Source: Verrucomicrobiales bacterium
Lineage (GTDB): Bacteria > Verrucomicrobiota > Verrucomicrobiia > Verrucomicrobiales > DEV007
Reading direction: 5' to 3'
Assembly (NCBI GenBank): GCA_016795505.1
Contig: JAEUHH010000107.1
Location: 1-64,000 of the forward strand
DNA: 64,000 nt
The notes below the pieces were generated by a model. It saw only the letters and a list, made by a program, of their open reading frames with translations. It searched no databases and was not told the origin of the DNA. Of this stretch, positions 55,231-62,733 are shown piece after piece. Position numbers and translations under genes: made by a program. The number at the start of each line of letters is the position of its first letter. Within the stretch, counting starts at the first letter, position 1.

Positions 55231-58200
55231 GATTCGTAAGCAGAAAGTCCTGAGATGTCTCGCCCTCCGGCGCGTTTGGTGAGAAGCGGATGCAACTCCG
55301 CCATGAGGGCCAGTTCCGCCTGGGTCCGCGCCCGCCAGCCGAGCTCCAACGGGGCCAGGAGATCGCTGAGCTGCTCGCCGTCAAAAATCATCCGGTCGAG
55401 GATGCCGTCCACAAAGCCCTGCAACGCCTCGGTCGCGAGGCCATGCCGCGCGGCGATGGCGGCCAGCTCCGCGGCGTTTTTCGCCGTCTTGAACCGGGTG
55501 TAGCCCTCGCGGATGGCAGATTCGCTGAGGCCCTCGCCGGCTTTGAGCGTGCCAATGTAGGCGGCGATGTCATCGCGCTCGTCCATGAGCTTCGCCTCGG
55601 CGCTGATCAGGCCAATCAACTCCTCGCGGGTCATCTTGGACCGGGCCGGGCCCTGGGCGGTGAAGCGGGCGATGAGGCCCATGATGTAGTCGTAATCGAT
55701 GACGGCGGAGGCAAAGAGGACAAACTCGAAGTCGAGCTGATCGACCGGATCGGCGGTGTCGTCTTTGCCGCCGGTTTTGCCCTGCTGCTCCCTGAGTTGG
55801 CGGGCGGTCTCCAGATACTCGCCGCGGAAGCCGCGATGGGCCTCCTCGGGCAGGACGTGCTGGATGGCGGCTTTGTTCTCCTCGGTGAGGTCGGTGTACT
55901 GGTCGAGCTGGGTCTTGAGCCGCTGGACTTCCTTGAAATGGGTGATGAAGGCGGCCTTGGCGGCATCGCCCTTCAGATTGGCCACCGCAGAGGGCGTGCA
56001 GTCGAGTCCCTGGGACTGCATGAAGGCGTCGAGCTTTTGCACCGCCGTCTCCAGCTTCTCGATCACCACGGGGGCGGGATCGACCAGCCAGATCTCGCGG
56101 GCCTGCTCCCCGGTCTTCTCCCCGGAGAAGAGGGCGATGGCGGCATCGACGGCATCCTGCTGCTGGCGGAAGTCGAGGATGTTCCCATAGGGTTTCGTCG
56201 CATTGAGGACCCGGTTGGTGCGGGAAAAGGCCTGGATCAAGCCGTGGTGCTTGAGGTTCTTGTCCACGTAGAGGGTGTTCAGGTACTTGGAATCGAACCC
56301 GGTGAGCAGCATGTCCACGACGATGGTGATGTCGATCTTTTGCGCGGCGGGGTAGTCGGCGTTGGGCCACTGCTGGTCCTTGATCCGCTTTTGCACATCC
56401 TGGTAGTAGAGATCGAACTCGCTGAGGCGGTGATTGGTGCCGTAGCGGGCGTTGTAATCGGCGAGAATGGCTTTCAGCGCGGCTTTCTTGCCCTCGGGGT
56501 CCACCTCGTTGTCGGCCTGCTCCTGCGGCAGGTCTTCCTGGATCTGCCGCACATCGGGATCGCCCTCGGCGGGCGGGGAAAAGACGCAGGCGATGTTCAG
56601 CGGGCGGAACTCGGGATCCGCAGCCGCCTTCTCCGCCTGGATGGCCCGGAACAGCGCGTGGTATTCGATGGCGTCGTTGATGGACGCGGTGGCGAGGATG
56701 GCATTGAAGCGGCGGTGATCGGTGGATTGATCGTGTTTCGCCAGGATGGATTCGATGACCGCTTTCTTGGCGATGGCCTCGCCGGGCTTGGGCGGGTTTT
56801 TGCCCTCGGGCTTGTAGTAGTCGATGTGAAAGCGCAGCACATTCCCATCCTCGATGGCGTGGGTGATGGTGTAGGCGTGGAGTTGCTTCTGGAACAGGTC
56901 CGCCGTGGTCCGCAGGGAGGCCTGAGTGTCCTCGATCTGCCGCAGGGAGGCATTGGCCTCGAAAATCGGGGTGCCGGTAAAGCCAAAGAGCTGGGCGCGG
57001 GGGAAGAACTCCTTGATGGCCCGGTGGTTCTCCCCGAACTGGGAGCGGTGGCACTCGTCGAAGATGAAGACCAACCGCTGGTCCCTCAGGGAGGCGAGCT
57101 GCTCCTTGTAGGTGGCCTGGCCGTTTTTGGACCGCTGTTTGTTGCGCTTGCTGTTCTCATCCAGCGCGAGGCCGAGCTTCTGGATGGTGGTGACGATGAC
57201 CTTGTCGGCGTAGTCCTCGGAGAGCAGGCGCCGGACCAGCGCGCCGGTGTTGGTGTTTTCCTCGACGCAGCCCTCCTGGAAGCGATTGAACTCCTCGCGG
57301 GTCTGGCGGTCGAGATCCTTGCGGTCCACCACGAAGACGCATTTGTGGAGGTGGTCGTTTTCCTTGAGCAGGGTGGACGCCTTGAAGGAGGTGAGCGTCT
57401 TGCCGCTGCCGGTGGTGTGCCAGATGTAGCCGTTGCCGTCGTCGTCGTCGATGCACTTCACCAGATGCTGCACGGCATACACCTGGTAGGGCCGCATGAT
57501 CATGAGCTTCTGCTCGCTGGCGATGAGCACCATGTAGCGGCTGATGGTCCGGCCGAGATCGCACTTTTTCAGGAACCGGTCGGAGAACGGCGAGAGGTGG
57601 GTGATCTTCCGGTTTTCCTCGTCGGCGAACTCGTAGATGGGCAGGAACCGCTCATCGGTATTGAAGGAAAAATGCCGGGCGTGGTTGTTGGCGAAGTAGT
57701 AGGTGCGGGTGCGGTTGCTGACGATGAACAACTGCACGAAGCACAGCAGCGTGCGGGTGTAGCCATTCCCCGGATCGTGCTTGTACTCGACGATCTGCTC
57801 CATGGCCCGACGGGGGCTGATGCCGAGGGTCTTCAGCTCGATCTGCACACAGGGCACGCCATTGATGAGGATGAGGACATCGTAGCGGTGGTGGCTGTGG
57901 TCGGTATTGATGCGGAGCTGGTTGATGACCTCGAAGTGGTTTTTGCACCAGTCCTTGATGTTGACGAGGGTGTAATTCAGCGGCGTGCCGTCGTCGCGGG
58001 TGAAGCTGTTGATGCCGCGCAGGGTCTTCGCCGCCGTGAAGACATCGCCACTCACGATCTCATCCAGCAGGCGGGCGAACTCGGCATCGGTGAGCCGCAC
58101 CCGGTTCAGCGCCTCGAATTTCTCCCGGAAATTGGCCTCCAGCTCGGCCCGGTTGGTGATGTCGGGCCGGTAGTCGTATTTGAGTTGCTGGAGCTTTTCG

Positions 58201-58286
58201 ATGAATGCCGTCTCAATCTCGTTCTCGCGCAGCACCGGGCTGGAATAGCCTGAATCGGGATCGGCGACTGACGGGGAGAGGCTCAT
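55227..58286 (-). CDS. hsdR: type I restriction endonuclease subunit R
   Basis: This encodes 1019 residues from the ATG at 58286; an upstream open extension to 58532 contains repeat-derived sequence and is unlikely to be translated. The nuclease site (HSDR_N) is Asp136 in YDVLIL and Glu150-x-Lys152 in QIELK. The helicase motor follows: Walker A TTGSGKT at 291-297, DECH at 410-413, TGTP at 437-440, and a second RecA-like domain and C-terminal helical region. HsdR translocates DNA and cuts it far from unmethylated sites. All key motifs look intact. It is the first gene of the hsd locus. Confidence 0.94.
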   Translation of the reverse strand: MSLSPSVADPDSGYSSPVLRENEIETAFIEKLQQLKYDYRPDITNRAELEANFREKFEALNRVRLTDAEFARLLDEIVSGDVFTAAKTLRGINSFTRDDGTPLNYTLVNIKDWCKNHFEVINQLRINTDHSHHRYDVLILINGVPCVQIELKTLGISPRRAMEQIVEYKHDPGNGYTRTLLCFVQLFIVSNRTRTYYFANNHARHFSFNTDERFLPIYEFADEENRKITHLSPFSDRFLKKCDLGRTISRYMVLIASEQKLMIMRPYQVYAVQHLVKCIDDDDGNGYIWHTTGSGKTLTSFKASTLLKENDHLHKCVFVVDRKDLDRQTREEFNRFQEGCVEENTNTGALVRRLLSEDYADKVIVTTIQKLGLALDENSKRNKQRSKNGQATYKEQLASLRDQRLVFIFDECHRSQFGENHRAIKEFFPRAQLFGFTGTPIFEANASLRQIEDTQASLRTTADLFQKQLHAYTITHAIEDGNVLRFHIDYYKPEGKNPPKPGEAIAKKAVIESILAKHDQSTDHRRFNAILATASINDAIEYHALFRAIQAEKAAADPEFRPLNIACVFSPPAEGDPDVRQIQEDLPQEQADNEVDPEGKKAALKAILADYNARYGTNHRLSEFDLYYQDVQKRIKDQQWPNADYPAAQKIDITIVVDMLLTGFDSKYLNTLYVDKNLKHHGLIQAFSRTNRVLNATKPYGNILDFRQQQDAVDAAIALFSGEKTGEQAREIWLVDPAPVVIEKLETAVQKLDAFMQSQGLDCTPSAVANLKGDAAKAAFITHFKEVQRLKTQLDQYTDLTEENKAAIQHVLPEEAHRGFRGEYLETARQLREQQGKTGGKDDTADPVDQLDFEFVLFASAVIDYDYIMGLIARFTAQGPARSKMTREELIGLISAEAKLMDERDDIAAYIGTLKAGEGLSESAIREGYTRFKTAKNAAELAAIAARHGLATEALQGFVDGILDRMIFDGEQLSDLLAPLELGWRARTQAELALMAELHPLLTKRAGGRDISGLSAYES

Positions 58287-59039
58287 GGATCGAACGGTGA
58301 GAGGATCACGGGTGGCGGTGAGGCGGCGCCCCGATATTACCCACCCATTCCGCCTCGGCAACGCGGGAATGGGCTTTTTTGCGGGGTGAAACCGCCGGGG
58401 AGCCGCAAAGCCGGTCTGAAGTGCCCCTCCCTCGCTCTTGAGGGCGGTTCCTGACTCCCGCTTGGGCCGCGGACGGCGGGAGGACGACCCAAAAATCTTT
58501 TTCCAGCCCTCCGACGGCGGGAGGACGACCAAAAAATCTTTTTCCAGCCTTCCGACGGCGGGAGGACGACCCGAAAATCTTTTTCCAGCCTTCCGACGGC
58601 GGGAGGACGACCCGAAAATCTTTTTCCAGCCCTCCGACGACGGGAGGAAGGCTAAAAAAGGGCATTTTCACGGAAAATGGGGCCGAACGGGCCGTGGGAC
58701 GCCCAACAGCCCCTTTTCCTCGCCGAGCGGGGACGGTCCGGATGGGCCGAATTCGACGGGCCCGCCTCGCCCGCCACACCGCCTCGGGAGCGGCCCCGAA
58801 AAAAAAAGTGAGGATCGACGAAAAAAAAGCTCGCCTCGACTGGGGCGACTGTCCTAGCATCGCAACCAATCCGCTACCCGATCCGAATCGTTCCCCGACT
58901 GGGCGACAGCCCGGTATCGCCCGTCTGGTGATGGGGGAAGGGTCCGAACCGGGGCCGGCGGGGATCTGTGTTCACCGCTCAAAAAACAAAACAACGGCGG
59001 TCGTTCCTCTCTCCTCTCCCGCAAGCCCTCTCCACCTCC
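58287..59039. other. 753-bp non-coding region upstream of hsdR and the Fn3 gene
   Basis: No gene is supported. It contains the 41-bp tandem array (58475-58638), two A-runs (about 58799-58807 and 58821-58828) and GC-rich spacer. The promoters of hsdR (leftward) and of the gene at 59040 (rightward) must lie here, but I see no strong promoter match. Confidence 0.6.
58475..58638. repeat. four tandem copies of a 41-bp repeat
   Basis: Units begin at 58475, 58516, 58557 and 58598. Each starts GGCGGGAGGACGACC, continues with an A/T-rich AAAATCTTTTTCCAGCC and ends with TCCGAC. They differ at a few positions only. A partial fifth start (GACGGGAGGAAGGC) follows. Confidence 0.9.
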
Positions 59040-60050
59040 ATGACCCGGTTTGGCATGGCCTATTTCGGCGACGGTTCGCGCTTTGGCGAGTCGGGGGACC
59101 CGCCACCACCACCTAGAAAAACTGGTATGGCCTCAAATCGTCTCCCCCAAAGAAATGACCGCCTCTTCTCACTGGGCGATCACATGCTGACCGGCCTGCT
59201 CGAGTTCGAAGGTCCGATCGAAATCGCCCAAAACACCCACGCCAAGCTGTCCGCCACCCTGGCCGCCGCCCGCGCGGCGGAGCAGGACTTCGGCGACGCC
59301 CAGACCGCCCGCAAGGCCGCCAACGCCGCCCTGTCAACGTCCGACAACGCCGCCAAAGTGTTCATCACCAACGCGCGGAAGCGCCTCTCGAAATTCTTTG
59401 GCGAGCGCTACTCGACCGAATGGAGCGCCGCCGGCTGGCCCAATGGCTCGACCTCGACGCCCCCGGCGCAGGATGATCGTCTGGCGCTGGTGGAGAACAT
59501 CCGCCTGCATCTCGTCGATCATCCGGCCCACGAGAGTGTCGACATGGACGTGACGGCCGCGATCGCCGCCACGGTCAAAGCCACCATGACGACGGCCCGC
59601 GGCGTGCGTGACGTAAAGCTGACTTTGCAAAATCAGGCCCGCCAGGCCCGCGACGCAGCGGTGGCCACCCTGCGCCGCCGGATGACCGGCCTGATCGCCG
59701 AACTCGACACCCTGCTCGACGGCGAGGACGCGCGCTGGTACGCGTTTGGCCTGAGCCGTCCGGCGGATGAGGATCGTCCGGAACCGCCGACGGTGATGAC
59801 GGCCCTGCCGGGATCGGCGCCGGGAGCGATCCTGTTGGATTGGGATGATCCGCTGCGCGCAGATCGTCTCCGCGTCTGGGTGTTCATCGTGGGCATCGAC
59901 ACGGACTGGCGGGCGGTGGCGACCGTCAGCGACAGCGATGCGATGCTGGAAGACTTGCCCTCCGGGGCCACGGTGAAGGTGCGGGTGACCTCGGCGAACG
60001 CAGCGGGCGAAAGTGCCCCCGGTCCTGAGGCCGAGGTGGTGGTGCCCTGA
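59040..60050 (+). CDS. helical protein with C-terminal fibronectin type III domain
   Basis: This encodes 336 residues from the ATG at 59040. It starts [20 protein letters not shown] and has no signal peptide. Residues about 60-235 are largely alpha-helical (Ala/Arg/Asp-rich). Residues about 245-336 form an Fn3-type beta-sandwich ('[20 protein letters not shown]', '[20 protein letters not shown]'). The short [12 protein letters not shown]-type start is one I associate with Verrucomicrobia (recollection). Function unknown. The collagen-like gene follows after 97 bp, so the two may form a fibrous or phage-tail-like structure; this is speculative. Confidence 0.78.
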   Translation: MTRFGMAYFGDGSRFGESGDPPPPPRKTGMASNRLPQRNDRLFSLGDHMLTGLLEFEGPIEIAQNTHAKLSATLAAARAAEQDFGDAQTARKAANAALSTSDNAAKVFITNARKRLSKFFGERYSTEWSAAGWPNGSTSTPPAQDDRLALVENIRLHLVDHPAHESVDMDVTAAIAATVKATMTTARGVRDVKLTLQNQARQARDAAVATLRRRMTGLIAELDTLLDGEDARWYAFGLSRPADEDRPEPPTVMTALPGSAPGAILLDWDDPLRADRLRVWVFIVGIDTDWRAVATVSDSDAMLEDLPSGATVKVRVTSANAAGESAPGPEAEVVVP

Positions 60051-60147
60051 ACCCAAGAAGGAGGAACCCACGGGGGAGCCGGGGGCGACGGTCGCTCCCG
60101 GCTCCGCCCAGGAAAGGCCTCCGGTGACCCCAACCCATGTCCCACCC

Positions 60148-60684
60148 ATGAGCTACGACCCCCAATGGCCCCAGACGGGGCAACTGGTGGATGCGGACAA
60201 GTTCCGCGCCCAATTCGCCGCCCTCTTCGACCTGATCCAGACGGGGGGCGGCATCGCCGACGCGCAGATCGACGTGGTGAACACGCTGAATCCCTCCGAA
60301 CCGGCCGCGGTGACGGTGAGCGTGTCGGCGAACCGGCTGCATTTCACCTTTTCGATCCCGCGGGGTCAGGACGGCGCCACGGGCCCGGCCGGAGCGACCG
60401 GCGAGATGGGTCCGACGGGCATCCAGGGCCCGATGGGTCCATCGGGCGAGACCGGCCCAGCCGGCGCGACGGGTCCGCAGGGCCCCGACGGTTCCCAAGG
60501 CCCGCCCGGCGAGGTGTCCCAACTCGCCCTGGACGCCGCCATCGCCACAGCGCTATCGGGGACGAGCGGGAACAGCAACGGGGTGGCGCAACTGAACCAG
60601 TCGATCAGCGATCCGCCCACGGCATTCGAGGTGCTGACGCTGTCGCAGAAGGTGGATGAGTTGATACAAGCTTTGCGGAGATAA
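60148..60684 (+). CDS. collagen-like triple-helix protein
   Basis: This encodes 178 residues from the ATG at 60148. Residues 1-70 form an N-terminal globular segment ('[20 protein letters not shown]'). Residues 73-121 are 16 uninterrupted Gly-X-Y triplets ('[19 protein letters not shown]...'), predicted to form a collagen-like trimeric stalk. The C-terminal 57 residues are helical and could act as a trimerisation module. No signal peptide is present. Bacterial collagen-like proteins are found on cell surfaces and in phage tails; which applies here is not clear. Confidence 0.85.
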   Translation: MSYDPQWPQTGQLVDADKFRAQFAALFDLIQTGGGIADAQIDVVNTLNPSEPAAVTVSVSANRLHFTFSIPRGQDGATGPAGATGEMGPTGIQGPMGPSGETGPAGATGPQGPDGSQGPPGEVSQLALDAAIATALSGTSGNSNGVAQLNQSISDPPTAFEVLTLSQKVDELIQALRR

Positions 60685-60710
60685 GGAGAGAGTGAGAGGG
60701 CGGTTTGAGG

Positions 60711-60972
60711 GCGGAAATCCGAAATCCGAAGCTCTAAATCCGAAACAATTTCCAATATCCAATCGGGGAAGGCTCAAAACCGACACGGCGAATCTTTTGC
60801 CTCGCATTCTCTTGTCCAAAACTCCCTGCCTCTGCGCCTCTGCGCCTCTGCGTGAAATCCCCCACTTGTGCCGCCTGTGGCGGAAATCCGAAGCCGCCTG
60901 CGGCGGAAATCCGAAATCCTAAGCTCTAAATCCTAAACAATTTCCAATATCCAATCGGGGAAGGCTCAAAAC
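60711..60972. repeat. direct duplication of about 70 bp in a 384-bp gap
   Basis: Positions 60711-60780 and 60903-60972 are nearly identical (both contain AACAATTTCCAATATCCAAT and end GGCTCAAAAC). The 122 bp between them contain the CTCTGCGCC nonamer array (60829-60857). The gap 60685-61068 holds no other feature that I recognise. Confidence 0.85.
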
Positions 60973-61068
60973 GGTGACGGCTCCCCTTTTGCCTGAGCCG
61001 GTTCGCCATCGATTCTGGGACGGTGATGCGGAGTTGCCCGGCTCCCGAAATCCGGCTCTGCTTTTTCC

Positions 61069-62145
61069 ATGACACCCGCCCCCGACCGCCGCACGGTATT
61101 GAAACAGGCCGCTCTCTCCGCCGGTCTGGGCGGATGGCCGCTGGCTTCGGCCGGAACGGCAAACGCCGCCGCCGCCGCCGCTGCTTCCACTCCCCTACCC
61201 GACACTCCCATGACTCCCGATGAAGGGCGCGAGCGCCTGCTGGAATGCCTCGGCGGCCCCTGGCCCGAGGCCGGTCCGCTCTCTGTGGCTCTCCGCGAAA
61301 CCCGGCAGATGCCGGGCTACCGGATCGAATCACTGACCTACGAGGCCGAGCCGGGCGATGCCGTGCCCGCGCTGCTGCTGATCCCCGACGGGGTCGATGC
61401 GTCGCACCCGGCTCCGGCGGTGGCGGTGTGGCATCAACACAATGGGGAATACCACCTCGGCAAATCGGAGCCCGCCGGTCTCGCGGGCAATCCCGAGCAC
61501 CACACCGGCGCCGCGCTGGCCCGGCTCGGCTATGTGGTGCTGTGCCCGGATGCCCTCTGCTTCGAGGAGCGGCAGGATGCCACCGGCAAACTGAAGGGCG
61601 GCAACTATGAGCGGTTCGAATTCCTCCGCCAGGTCGTCGACGGACGCTCGATGGCGTGGAAGAACATCCTCGACATGCGCCGCGCGATCGACTGCCTCGT
61701 GTCGCGTCCCGAGGTGAAGGCGGACCGCATCGGCTGCTACGGACACTCCATGGGCAGCACCCATGCGTGGTTGGTGGGACCGTTCGAGCCGCGGCTGCGG
61801 GCGGTGGTCGGCAATTGTTGCCTGCCCACGTATTCGGCGATCCACGAGCACCGGCTGCTGCACTGCTTCCCGAATTTCGTGCCCGGCTGGCTGCGCTACG
61901 GCGACACGCCGGAAATCGCCGCCCTGATCGCCCCGCGGGCTCTCCACCTCAATCTCGGCGAGACCGACGGCGGCAGTCCCATCGAGCACGCCCGCGCCGG
62001 CATCGAGCGCATCGCGGCCGCCTACGCGCGCGCCGGCGTGCCGGACCAGTTCACCCATTTCATCGAGCCCGCCACGGGCCATGTGTTGTCCGAGGCGATG
62101 TGGGAACGCGTCCAGGCGACCTTCGACCGGCATTTGCGGGGGTGA
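61069..62145 (+). CDS. exported alpha/beta-hydrolase (dienelactone hydrolase/acetyl-xylan-esterase-like)
   Basis: This encodes 358 residues. The N-terminus is Tat-like (DRRTVLKQAALSAGLGGW). The nucleophile elbow is 'CYGHSMGSTHAWLVG' (Ser227); 'GETDGGSPIEHARAGIER' and 'THFIEPATGHVLSEAMW' supply Asp and His. The large mature part resembles alpha/beta hydrolases of the acetyl-xylan-esterase/dienelactone hydrolase group used on polysaccharide esters. The substrate is unknown. Confidence 0.83.
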   Translation: MTPAPDRRTVLKQAALSAGLGGWPLASAGTANAAAAAAASTPLPDTPMTPDEGRERLLECLGGPWPEAGPLSVALRETRQMPGYRIESLTYEAEPGDAVPALLLIPDGVDASHPAPAVAVWHQHNGEYHLGKSEPAGLAGNPEHHTGAALARLGYVVLCPDALCFEERQDATGKLKGGNYERFEFLRQVVDGRSMAWKNILDMRRAIDCLVSRPEVKADRIGCYGHSMGSTHAWLVGPFEPRLRAVVGNCCLPTYSAIHEHRLLHCFPNFVPGWLRYGDTPEIAALIAPRALHLNLGETDGGSPIEHARAGIERIAAAYARAGVPDQFTHFIEPATGHVLSEAMWERVQATFDRHLRG

Positions 62146-62291
62146 AGGGTCCGATCAGGGCGAAAGGCGATGGCATGCCGGGCCCAGAGTCGCCGGTTCG
62201 ACCGCTCGGATGCCGGAGGCATCCCGGTTGACCGGCCGGCAGAATTGGGGCGATGAAACGCCAGAGTCCCGCGGCAGGCGGGTGTGAATTT

Positions 62292-62347
62292 GGCTTTCAG
62301 CCAAACCGGGAACGGTCGGACATTTCCTGGGGCGGTTGCCCCAGGCT
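62292..62347. repeat. REP-like element, first two hairpins
   Basis: GGCTTTCAGCC (62292-62302) is followed after 23 bp by CCTGGGGCGGTTGCCCCAGG and CT (62326-62347). This is the same order as in the RAYT-linked element at 53089-53154. The third hairpin of this element is multiplied in the adjoining array. Confidence 0.72.
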
Positions 62348-62349
62348 AC

Positions 62350-62557
62350 GGTGAAGTTGGCCTTTGGCCAACGGGAGCGCCGGTGAGGTTGGCGTTTGGC
62401 CAGACGGGTGCGCCGGTGAGGTTGGCGTTTGGCCAACGGAAGCGCCGGTGAGGTTGGCGTTTGGCCAGACGGGAGCGCTGGTGAGGTTGGCGTTTGGCCA
62501 GACGAGAGCGCTGGTGAAGTTGGCCTTTGGCCAACGGGAGCGCTGGTGAGGTTGGCC
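62350..62557. repeat. tandem array of a 32-33-bp hairpin unit, about six copies
   Basis: Units read GGTGAGGTTGGCGTTTGGCC, then A(G)ACGGGAGCGCC. Each contains the palindrome TTGGCxTTTGGCCA. The first and last units have AAGTTGGCCTTTGGCC and the middle ones GCGTTTGGCC. Together with the REP (62292-62347) and the 22-nt repeat (62591-62668) it fills most of the 588-bp gap 62146-62733, where no gene is seen. Confidence 0.85.
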
Positions 62558-62590
62558 CGGAGGTCGGGGGAAGGGCCTGAATCCCGCGGC

Positions 62591-62668
62591 GTTCCGATCA
62601 GACCCTCTTTGATCGGAGATGAGACCCTCTTTGATCGGAGATGAGACCCTGTTGGTCCGGGAATCGGG
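62591..62668. repeat. dispersed 22-nt-period repeat, copy 6
   Basis: Three units follow each other: TTCCGATCAGACCCTCTT, then GATCGGAGATGAGACCCTCT, then GATCGGAGATGAGACCCTGT, with a terminal GTCCGGGAATCGG. This is the clearest tandem example of the 22-nt period. It lies 66 bp before the next gene. Confidence 0.75.
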
Positions 62669-62733
62669 CGGAGCCGGGGGCATTTTGGGGGTGGACTCGG
62701 GGCGGGAGTTGTCTAGAGTCGCGGACCTTTCCT

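Noticed and set aside
55290-58253. 987-codon open frame antisense to hsdR
   Set aside because: It is the opposite strand of an intact HsdR gene with all motifs; the long frame follows from GC-rich codon use.
49998-58286. attachment-site pair using tRNA-Tyr
   Set aside because: I did not see a second copy of the tRNA 3' end in the window and no integrase gene.
58287-58532. N-terminal extension of HsdR
   Set aside because: The extra residues are Arg/Lys/Pro-rich products of the tandem repeat region; the ATG at 58286 begins with a normal HsdR N-terminus.
58475-58638. CRISPR-like array of four repeats
   Set aside because: The 41-bp units are contiguous with no spacers.
62350-62557. CRISPR-like array
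   Set aside because: All units are almost the same through their full length with no unique spacers, and no cas genes are present.
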